Source of the DNA: Pelagibacterales bacterium SAG-MED32
GTDB taxonomy: Bacteria > Pseudomonadota > Alphaproteobacteria > Pelagibacterales > AG-422-B15
DNA: 52,690 nucleotides
Direction of reading: 5' to 3'
Assembly (NCBI GenBank): GCA_014653725.1
Contig: JACWEC010000004.1
Location: 1 to 52,690 of the forward strand
Below, piece by piece: positions 46,050 to 52,690 of this stretch. Both the position numbers and the translations under genes were made by a program. The stretch's first letter is position 1, and the number at the start of each line of letters is the position of its first letter. The notes below the pieces were generated by a model. That model worked only from the letters and a program-made list of their open reading frames with translations. It was not told the origin of the DNA and made no database searches.

Positions 46050-47978
46050 ATGAGAAAAATTCATTGGATTATCCTATTTAGCACCCTAGGTTTTTTAATT
46101 TTAATTGGTTCTCTATATTTATATAACTTATACAACGTACCTGTCCTATCAAATGAAGAAATTATAAAACTCTCTGAAGAAGCAAAAGAACAAAGAGAAA
46201 ATATTACAAGGCAAACTGTTTTTGAGCCGTTTGAGTTTAAAAAACCTAGCAAGAATAAGAATGTATATTTTGGTGATCTCCATGTTCATTCAAGTTTGTC
46301 ATTTGATTCTTATATTTTTGGTAATCGCTATGGTCTTGACGAAACATATAAATTTGCCAAAGGAGAGTCTATGCTGAATATGTTTGGGGAAAAAATGCAA
46401 ATTTCGAGGCCTCTAGACTTTGCTGCTGTAACTGATCATGCAGAGACTTTTGGACTAGAAGAGAGCTGTGCTGATCCAGAGATTACAGAGGAGTCAAAAG
46501 TTACCTGTGCAAGATTGGAGTCCCCTAGTTATAGATTTTTTTTCAATCTCCGCGAGACATCTGTTGCAAGGCCACCTGTAAGCATCATGTCAGCAGCTAT
46601 TGGTGATAAAGAAAAGGAGGAACGATTTATAAAATCGACATGGGACAAAATTATAAAAGCTGCAGACTATCATTATGAACCTGGAAGGTTTACAACATTC
46701 GTTGCCTATGAATATTCACCGACGTTACCTGATGGTGGCTATAACCACAGAAATGTTATATTTAAAAATAATACGGTTCCTGAAAAAGCCTTTTCGCTTT
46801 TCGATGCTCACACAGCCATAGATTTATGGAAAAAGTTATTGGAAAGTTGCAACTATCCTTGTGAGTTTATGACAATACCACACAATGGTAATCGCTCATG
46901 GGGATATGCATTCGCAAACCATACCATCGATAATGAACAATATACACTTGAAGATTGGAAACTACGAAATGATAATGAGCCTTTAGTTGAAATATTTCAG
47001 GATAAAGGGAACTCAGAGTGCAGTACATTTTATGGAAGCACTGACGAAGAATGTGACATTGAACAATTCTATCCAAAGTGTGAAAATGATGATGATACAT
47101 TATGCATTAAAGAAACATCAATGGCACGCGATGGTCTGAAAAAAGGACTAACACTGGAGAATGAATTTGGATTTAATCCTCTTGATTTCGGGATGATAGG
47201 AAGTTCTGACTCCCATAATTCGAATCCAGGAGATACAGAAGAATGGGATTACAGAGGAAGAACCAGCTTCGTCGGACCATCTAAAAGAAGAGTTAAAGAA
47301 GGCTTTTTAATGACTCAACTTGTAAATAACCCAGGTGGTCTTGCAGCAGTTTGGGCTGAAGAAAATAATAGAAATACTTTGTTTGAAGCAATGCAAAGAA
47401 AAGAAGTTTACGCTACTACCGGTACAAGAATTAAATTAAGATTTTTTCTCAATTTTGAAAGTTCAGAAGAGATTTTTAAGTCTGTTGATCCAATAGCAGA
47501 GTCCTACGAGCACGGTTATACTATGGGCAGTACCGTTGTAAACAGCTCTAGGCAAATACCTAAATTTTATATTACTGCTGAACGAGATTCATTAAGCGCA
47601 CCATTAGACAAGATACAAATAGTAAAAGGCTGGACTGAAGAAGGAAAAGAAAAAGAAGTTGTTTATGATGTAATTTGTAGTGATGAAAGAGAAATTAATA
47701 ATAGAAAAAACAGGTGTAAACCAACAAAAGCAAAGGTGGATTTTGACAATTGTTCATTTGATGAAAACTATGGAGCTGATCGATTAGAAGTCCTCTGGAC
47801 TGATGATGAATATTCTTTAGAACAAAATGTATTTTACTATGTCAGAGCCATTGAAAACCCTACTTGTCGCTGGTCAACTTATGATAGTATTAGAATAGAT
47901 GAAAAGCCCTCTAAAAATTATCCAAAGATTACGCGTGAGATGGCATGGTCGTCACCAATTTGGGTGAAAAATAATTAA
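46050..47978 (+). CDS. DUF3604 protein with membrane anchor
   Basis: A 642-residue protein. One N-terminal transmembrane helix (about residues 6-27) is followed by a large domain expected outside the cytoplasm. YFGDLHVHSSLSFDSY (about residue 73) has an HxH motif like PHP-fold metallohydrolases; AAVTDHAETFG and GMIGSSDSHNSNPG add further metal-binding His and Asp. These are DUF3604 traits, a family common in marine bacteria with no defined substrate. Several Cys pairs suggest disulfides. It is 4 bp before the carbonic anhydrase gene. Confidence 0.88.
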   Translation: MRKIHWIILFSTLGFLILIGSLYLYNLYNVPVLSNEEIIKLSEEAKEQRENITRQTVFEPFEFKKPSKNKNVYFGDLHVHSSLSFDSYIFGNRYGLDETYKFAKGESMLNMFGEKMQISRPLDFAAVTDHAETFGLEESCADPEITEESKVTCARLESPSYRFFFNLRETSVARPPVSIMSAAIGDKEKEERFIKSTWDKIIKAADYHYEPGRFTTFVAYEYSPTLPDGGYNHRNVIFKNNTVPEKAFSLFDAHTAIDLWKKLLESCNYPCEFMTIPHNGNRSWGYAFANHTIDNEQYTLEDWKLRNDNEPLVEIFQDKGNSECSTFYGSTDEECDIEQFYPKCENDDDTLCIKETSMARDGLKKGLTLENEFGFNPLDFGMIGSSDSHNSNPGDTEEWDYRGRTSFVGPSKRRVKEGFLMTQLVNNPGGLAAVWAEENNRNTLFEAMQRKEVYATTGTRIKLRFFLNFESSEEIFKSVDPIAESYEHGYTMGSTVVNSSRQIPKFYITAERDSLSAPLDKIQIVKGWTEEGKEKEVVYDVICSDEREINNRKNRCKPTKAKVDFDNCSFDENYGADRLEVLWTDDEYSLEQNVFYYVRAIENPTCRWSTYDSIRIDEKPSKNYPKITREMAWSSPIWVKNN

Positions 47979-47982
47979 GAAT

Positions 47983-48606
47983 ATGTTTCCAAAAAATCTC
48001 ATTGAAAAATATAAAGATTGGCAAAATGATATATTTTTAAAAAAGAAAAAACATTTTGAAAGGTTAGCCAAAGAAGGCCAGTCTCCAAAATATATTATCA
48101 TTTCTTGCGTTGACTCAAGAGTAGATCCAAACTCAATATTTAAATCTGAGCCAGGTGAATTGCTTGTTCATAGAAACATTGCAAATATTGTTCCACCCTA
48201 TGATTATATAACGGAACATAGCGGAACAATTGCAGCTATTGAGTTTGGCATTACTGTCTTAAATATTAAAAATATAATTATCATGGGTCATTCAGGGTGT
48301 GGTGGTATTAAAAATGGCTATCAAATGTGTAAAGATAATGGGTTTAACTCTAATTCTTCTATTTCAAACTGGTTAAATTTACTTAAGCCAGCTTACAAAA
48401 AGATTGATAGTTTAACTGAGGAAGATTCAATTAATGAATTAGAAAAAATTAGTATTAAAACATCATTAGAAAATCTTAAAAACTACCCTTTTATTCAAGA
48501 GAGAATTAATAATAAAGAGATTAATATCTATGGCTCATGGATAAATATTGGGTCTGGTGAAATTGAAACACTCAATTTTGATACAGCAAGTTTTCATCCA
48601 CTTTAA
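47983..48606 (+). CDS. beta-class carbonic anhydrase
   Basis: A 207-residue zinc enzyme that interconverts CO2 and bicarbonate. Zinc ligands are Cys in SCVDSRVDP (about residue 42) and His/Cys in GHSGCGG (about 101-104), with the conserved Asp-Arg pair. FVNIGSGE-like IGSGEIETL ends the fold. No signal peptide is seen, so it is cytoplasmic. It follows DUF3604 by 4 bp and could supply bicarbonate for carboxylations. Confidence 0.92.
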   Translation: MFPKNLIEKYKDWQNDIFLKKKKHFERLAKEGQSPKYIIISCVDSRVDPNSIFKSEPGELLVHRNIANIVPPYDYITEHSGTIAAIEFGITVLNIKNIIIMGHSGCGGIKNGYQMCKDNGFNSNSSISNWLNLLKPAYKKIDSLTEEDSINELEKISIKTSLENLKNYPFIQERINNKEINIYGSWINIGSGEIETLNFDTASFHPL

Positions 48607-48666
48607 TCATTATCATTTATTTAAAAGAATAAAAGACATCTTAGCTTTAAATGATATAAAAGACCG

Positions 48667-49593
48667 ATGCAAAGTATCGTCTCTATCAATAACTTATCAA
48701 AAATCTATGATAATAATTTTCAGGCACTAAAAAATATCAATCTAGACATCCGCAAAAATGAGATATTTGCTTTGCTTGGGCCTAATGGTGCTGGAAAAAC
48801 TACCCTAATCAGTATCATCTGTGGGATTGTAAATCCAACAGTGGGAAAAGTATTAGTAAATGAATATGACATTATAAAGGACTACAGGAAAACTAGGTCA
48901 CAAATTGGCCTTGTCCCACAGGAACTTACACTTGAACAATTTGAAATTGTTTATAATAACGTTGCTTACACGAGAGGCCTTTATGGAAAGGCCCCAAACC
49001 CAGATCTCATTGAAAAGCTACTAAAAGATCTAAGCTTATGGGACAAAAAAGACTCAAAGATAAATGAGCTGTCTGGCGGTATGAAAAGAAGAGTTTTAAT
49101 TGCAAAGGCATTATCACACGAACCATCAGTGTTATTTTTGGATGAACCAAGTTCTGGTGTAGATGTGGAATTGAGGCAAGATATGTGGAAGATTATTGAG
49201 AATCTTCGAGATACAGGAGTTACTATTATTTTAACTACACACTATATTGAAGAGGCTGAGGCAATAGCTGACCGAGTCGCTGTTATTAATAATGGTGAAA
49301 TGATTATTGTAGATGATACTGAAAATCTTATAAAAAGTATGGGTCAAAAGACACTTACCATTGATCTACACGAAATGATTAATATTTTGCCTGAAAGTCT
49401 AGACCAATATGATCTAGAAATTATGAATAATGGCTTATCTATTAATTACCGATACGATACACAGAGTAAACAAACAGGAATTACATCACTCCTACAAGAC
49501 ATGAAAGAATCTGGTTTAAAATTAAAAGATCTTAAAACAGAACAGAGTTCACTTGAAAATATTTTTGTAGAATTGGTTAGGGAAAATTCATGA
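48667..49593 (+). CDS. ABC-2 transporter ATP-binding protein
   Basis: A 308-residue ATPase. Walker A LLGPNGAGKTT (about residue 39), Q-loop VPQELTL, signature ELSGGMKRR (about 137), Walker B VLFLDEPSSGVD (about 157) and H-loop TTHYIEEAE are complete. The C-terminal part resembles the NodI/YadG type exporters. It probably drives export of a hydrophobic or polysaccharide-like substrate with the permease that overlaps its stop by 4 bp. Confidence 0.92.
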   Translation: MQSIVSINNLSKIYDNNFQALKNINLDIRKNEIFALLGPNGAGKTTLISIICGIVNPTVGKVLVNEYDIIKDYRKTRSQIGLVPQELTLEQFEIVYNNVAYTRGLYGKAPNPDLIEKLLKDLSLWDKKDSKINELSGGMKRRVLIAKALSHEPSVLFLDEPSSGVDVELRQDMWKIIENLRDTGVTIILTTHYIEEAEAIADRVAVINNGEMIIVDDTENLIKSMGQKTLTIDLHEMINILPESLDQYDLEIMNNGLSINYRYDTQSKQTGITSLLQDMKESGLKLKDLKTEQSSLENIFVELVRENS

Positions 49594-50222
49594 ATTTTTA
49601 TGCGATCAGAGCTATTTACTTCCACGAGATGGATAGAATGAGACGTACAATTTTCCAAAGTATTCTCTCTCCTGTTATATCTACTTCATTATATTTTATT
49701 GTTTTTGGGTCAGTCATAGGGGGAATGATTCCTCAAATTGATGGGGTCAGTTATGGTTCATTTATAGTACCTGGGCTTCTAATGCTAACACTTCTGACCC
49801 AGAGTATATCAAATTCAGCATTTGGTATTTTCTTTCCTAAATTTACAGGTTCGGTATATGAAGTATTAGCAGCTCCGATCTCATCACTTGAAATCATAAT
49901 CGGTTTTGTGGGAGCAAGTGCATCCAAGTCTCTAATTGTTGGGGTAATTATTCTTTTAACAGCAAGTTTCTTTGTAGAATTACAAATACAGTATCCTTTA
50001 TTGATGCTATTTTTATTAATTCTAACATGCTTAACCTTCATCTTATTCTCTATAGTTAATAGTTTTATTCATGTTTTAAATCCTGACACCAATCATATTT
50101 TTGTTTGCGATTATAAACAACGCCTAGCTTGTTTTCGACAATCTTACTTGATGCATCTTCACCATCAATTATTAAATATGATAATATTCTTCCAAAATAA
50201 TCTTCGAGGTATTCGGTTTTAA
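49590..50222 (+). pseudogene. ABC-2 permease, N-terminal half joined to unrelated sequence
   Basis: Residues 1-153 are an ABC-2 permease (NodJ/YadH type) with four visible membrane segments and a start that overlaps the ATPase stop by 4 bp. After CTTATT at 50042-50047 the frame runs on antisense to the nuclease gene and is no longer permease-like; it ends at 50222. The missing C-terminal half is on the minus strand at 52381-52690 and starts with the same CTTATT. Joined there, the two give a 253-residue protein, a normal length. The gene is broken as assembled. Confidence 0.85.
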
Positions 50223-50481
50223 ATTTAATTGTTGATGCATTTGCAATGAGATCATTTAGGTAATCTCGTGCTTTTAAGCCTAGTTCTAGTTCAGCATTGC
50301 ATTTCGGCTTGGATATTTCAGGGGTATCTAATTCAAGTAATCTAATTTTTTTCTTCATGCCATTGATTGTGACGTAGCAAGTATCTCCATCATAACAGAA
50401 TTGATCGTTATACTGTCGAAGACTGATTTCTGCTTGAACAGTTGTAATCATGCTAACAAATATAACGAGAATATATTTCAT
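50065..50481 (-). CDS. secreted staphylococcal-nuclease-like protein
   Basis: A 138-residue exported protein with a signal peptide ending near VQAE (about residue 17). The SNase fold is seen in YDGDTCYV, IRLLELDTPEI (catalytic Arg and Glu, about 47-57) and DYFGRILSYLIIDG (second catalytic Arg, about 94), so it looks active. Four Cys may form disulfides. It probably cuts extracellular or periplasmic nucleic acid, possibly for phosphate and nucleobase scavenging. Its stop is 17 bp from the rearrangement junction but the protein looks complete. Confidence 0.87.
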   Translation of the reverse strand: MKYILVIFVSMITTVQAEISLRQYNDQFCYDGDTCYVTINGMKKKIRLLELDTPEISKPKCNAELELGLKARDYLNDLIANASTIKFKTEYLEDYFGRILSYLIIDGEDASSKIVENKLGVVYNRKQKYDWCQDLKHE

Positions 50482-50555
50482 CTTAATAACTATAAATCTT
50501 GTTTTTATATGACAAACCCATTAGAAGACAATCAATATTATTTTATCACTCATCA

Positions 50556-52376
50556 ATGACATCAAAACTAAGAAACATCGCAATTATTGCTCACGTGGAT
50601 CATGGCAAAACAACATTAATCGACTCTTTAATGAAACAAACTGGTATGTTTCGTGAAAACCAGAACATAGATGAACGTTTAATGGACTCCGGTGATCTCG
50701 AAAAGGAAAGAGGGATTACTATTTTAGCCAAACCAACTTCTATTGTTTGGAAGGATGTCCGTATTAACATTATTGACACTCCTGGACATGCTGATTTTGG
50801 AGGCGAAGTGGAACGAGTTCTTGGAATGGCTGATGGTGTTATAATATTAGCAGATGCTGCCGAAGGACCAATGCCACAAACAAAGTTTGTTTTAGGTAAA
50901 GCCCTCGCCCAGAATTTAAGACCAATTGTTGTGATTAATAAAGTTGATAGACATGATGCTAGATCTGAAGAGGTTGTAAATGAGGTTTTTGATTTATTTG
51001 TTGCTTTAGACGCAAGTGAAGAACAATTAGATTTTCCAATTTTGTATGCGGCAGGAAGGGAAGGTTGGTGTGTTGAAAACTTAGAAGACCCTCGCGAAAA
51101 TTTACATCCATTATTAGATCTTATATTAAAGCACGTTGAAGAACCAACTGTAGACTTATCAAAACCTTTTGCAATGTTAGCAACTTTACTTGATGCAGAT
51201 CCTTATTTAGGTCGATGCCTTATCGGACGAGTAATTAATGGGTCAGCAAAAGTAAATGATCAAGTAAAGTCTATTAATCTAAGTGGTTCTCAAATTGAAA
51301 CTGGTAGATTAACTAAATTATTTACTTTTAGAGGGGCGGATAGGGTGCCAGTTGATCAGGTAACAGCTGGAGATATAATTTGTATCGCTGGTTTAGCTGT
51401 AACCTCAGTTGCGGATACAATATGTAACCCTGAAGTTTCAGAGCCGCTTATTTCAACACCAATTGATCCTCCCACAATGTCAGTGACAATTACAGTCAAT
51501 GACTCCCCATTTGCTGGTACTGATGGAAATAGAGTAACTTCAACTTTAATTCGTGAGAGATTACTTGCCGAAGCTGAAACTAACGTTGCAATTACTTTTG
51601 AAGAGAATGATCAAAAAGATGCTTTTGAAATAGGTGGGCGAGGTGAGCTACAAATTGGTGTCTTAATAGAACAAATGAGAAGAGAAGGTTTTGAACTATC
51701 AGTATCACGACCACGTGTTCTCTACAAAGTTAGTGAAAATGGTGCAAGAACTGAGCCTATTGAAGAAGTCATCATTGACGTCGATGACGAATATACAAGC
51801 ACAGTAGTTGATGGAATGAATCAGAGAAAAGCTGAAATGCAAGATATGCGATCATCTGGAGCTGGTAAAACTAGACTTACCTTTTTAGCACCATCACGTG
51901 GTTTAATTGGATATCAAAATAAATTTTTGACAGATACAAAAGGAACAGGAGTGCTAAACAGACTTTTCAACAAGTATGATAATTATAAAGGGAGCATTAT
52001 TGGACGTAAATATGGTGCATTAATATCAACGGATACTGGCAGTGCTGCAGCGTATGCAATTTTCAACCTTCAAGATCGTGGAACTATGTTTATTGGTCAC
52101 CAGTCAAAAGTATATGGTGGCATGGTAGTTGGAGAGCACAGTCGTGACAATGATCTCGAAATTAATGTTTTAAAAGGTAAGCAGCTTACTAACGTAAGAG
52201 CTTCTGGAACAGACGAGGCGGTTAAATTAACTCCCCCTAGAAAAATGTCACTAGAAGAAATGATGGCTTATATTAATGAAGATGAACTACTGGAGGTCAC
52301 ACCAAAAAATTTGAGACTGAGAAAGCGTTATCTCTCAGCAATTGATCGCAAAAGGGATCGTAAAACAAAATCTTAG
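50556..52376 (+). CDS. typA: translational GTPase TypA/BipA
   Basis: A 606-residue ribosome-binding GTPase from the ATG at 50556, which matches the 607-residue E. coli protein; a TTG 57 bp upstream would add non-conserved residues. AHVDHGKTTLID (residues 12-23, P-loop), DSGDLEKERGITI (switch I), DTPGHADFGGEVERV (switch II) and NKVDRHDAR (NKXD) are intact. C-terminal landmarks are GRGELQIGVLIEQMRREGFE and APSRGLIGYQNKFLTDTKGTG. It acts in 50S assembly and stress adaptation. It lies within the segment that appears inverted relative to the permease. Confidence 0.97.
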   Translation: MTSKLRNIAIIAHVDHGKTTLIDSLMKQTGMFRENQNIDERLMDSGDLEKERGITILAKPTSIVWKDVRINIIDTPGHADFGGEVERVLGMADGVIILADAAEGPMPQTKFVLGKALAQNLRPIVVINKVDRHDARSEEVVNEVFDLFVALDASEEQLDFPILYAAGREGWCVENLEDPRENLHPLLDLILKHVEEPTVDLSKPFAMLATLLDADPYLGRCLIGRVINGSAKVNDQVKSINLSGSQIETGRLTKLFTFRGADRVPVDQVTAGDIICIAGLAVTSVADTICNPEVSEPLISTPIDPPTMSVTITVNDSPFAGTDGNRVTSTLIRERLLAEAETNVAITFEENDQKDAFEIGGRGELQIGVLIEQMRREGFELSVSRPRVLYKVSENGARTEPIEEVIIDVDDEYTSTVVDGMNQRKAEMQDMRSSGAGKTRLTFLAPSRGLIGYQNKFLTDTKGTGVLNRLFNKYDNYKGSIIGRKYGALISTDTGSAAAYAIFNLQDRGTMFIGHQSKVYGGMVVGEHSRDNDLEINVLKGKQLTNVRASGTDEAVKLTPPRKMSLEEMMAYINEDELLEVTPKNLRLRKRYLSAIDRKRDRKTKS

Positions 52377-52380
52377 CTGA

Positions 52381-52690
52381 TTAGTTCTTTATCCCGTATC
52401 CTTTAGATATCACTATTGCCACGCCAACAATACATGCCAATAAAAAGCCAACAAGTGATACGATACTAATAAAAATATTAATATCTGAAGCGCCATAGAA
52501 TGACCATCGCATACCATTTATCAGGTACACAACAGGATTAAAGTACGAAACTTTCTGCCAAAACTCGGGCAACATTTCAATTGTATAGAGACTACCACCC
52601 AAAAATACTAATGGAGTAATTATTATTAGAGGAACCACTTGAAGTTGCTCAAAATTGTCACTTAATAAACCTATAAGGAATCCAAATAAG
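52381..52690 (-). pseudogene. ABC-2 permease, C-terminal half (open at window edge)
   Basis: From the right edge the minus strand reads LFGFLIGLLSDNFEQLQ, then ITPLVFLGGSLYTIEMLPEFW, SYFNPVVYLINGMRWSFYG and a final membrane segment ending at 52381. This is the C-terminal 102 residues of a NodJ/YadH-type ABC-2 permease with no start codon of its own. Its first bases (CTTATT, 52690-52685) equal the point where the plus-strand half at 49590 stops being permease-like. It most likely is the other half of that gene; a second, distinct permease running off the window is the alternative. Confidence 0.8.

Noticed and set aside
50065-50481. Nuclease as part of a toxin or defence system
   Set aside because: It has a signal peptide and the ordinary secreted SNase architecture, with no immunity or partner gene beside it.
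50048-52684. Site-specific invertible element carrying typA and the nuclease
   Set aside because: Only a 6-bp CTTATT/AATAAG match is shared at the two ends, no recombinase is encoded nearby and typA is not a phase-variable type of gene. Microhomology-mediated inversion or a chimera fits better.

Overview
The window is AT-rich (by eye about two-thirds A+T), densely packed bacterial chromosome. Gene families and gene neighbourhoods point to a free-living alphaproteobacterium: DUF2093 next to xseA, DUF2948 between murA and hisD, a hisS-hisZ-hisG set with the short HisG, a GCS2-type glutamate-cysteine ligase, a DUF3035/BamF-like lipoprotein after lspA, and a tRNA-His without G-1 paired with the alphaproteobacterial type of HisRS. 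Short intergenic gaps, many 4-20 nt overlaps, low GC and genes resembling compatible-solute catabolism suggest a streamlined marine lineage (SAR11-like, HIMB59/AEGEAN-169-like or similar). The exact lineage is inference. There are no insertion sequences, prophage genes, CRISPR arrays or recognisable defence systems.

Layout. 1-2841: truncated rpoZ, DUF1289 and DUF4396 proteins, an alpha/beta hydrolase, an MscS channel. 2838-4884 (minus): gshA and rsmE. 4929-12706 (plus): ubiA, pmbA, then a lipid A/core-LPS run (msbA, DUF374 acyltransferase, waaA, lpxK, lpxL-like). 12728-15015 (minus): xseA, DUF2093, M23 peptidase. 15067-20001: purD, an APH-like kinase, a class V aminotransferase and, convergent to them, an ACAD10/11-type acyl-CoA dehydrogenase followed by tadA upstream. 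20500-22771: rRNA modification genes and a short pgi. 22774-29583 (minus): ribF, ileS, lspA, BamF-like lipoprotein and SbmA/BacA-like transporter. 29644-32600: an SDR and groES-groEL with a heat-shock-type promoter and a strong terminator. 32597-35823 (minus): hisS-hisZ-hisG. 36038-37379: MFS transporter converging on tRNA-Phe and tRNA-His. 37449-42417 (minus): two small charged proteins, dcd, murA, DUF2948, hisD, infA, maf and a CxxC protein. 42517-46004 (minus): a Rieske oxygenase, an M20 deacylase and a DoeA-like M24 hydrolase, possibly a compatible-solute salvage operon. 46050-52690: DUF3604 protein, beta-carbonic anhydrase, ABC-2 transporter, nuclease, typA.

Most of the window is core metabolism and envelope biogenesis. 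I do not see a clearly new multi-gene system. Two sequence-level anomalies stand out. (1) The ABC-2 permease is split into two halves in opposite orientation; they share CTTATT at the break and together rebuild a 253-residue protein of normal family length. The right edge of the window lies exactly on that break, which suggests an inversion or an assembly/amplification chimera. (2) dcd is interrupted by a -1 frameshift exactly at an A AAA AAG heptamer in the dnaX slippery phase; a -1 shift would restore a normal 184-residue enzyme. A one-base sequence error is an equally simple explanation.

Small genes recovered here include a 43-residue basic protein at 42138-42269 and a possible 55-residue protein at 18626-18793.
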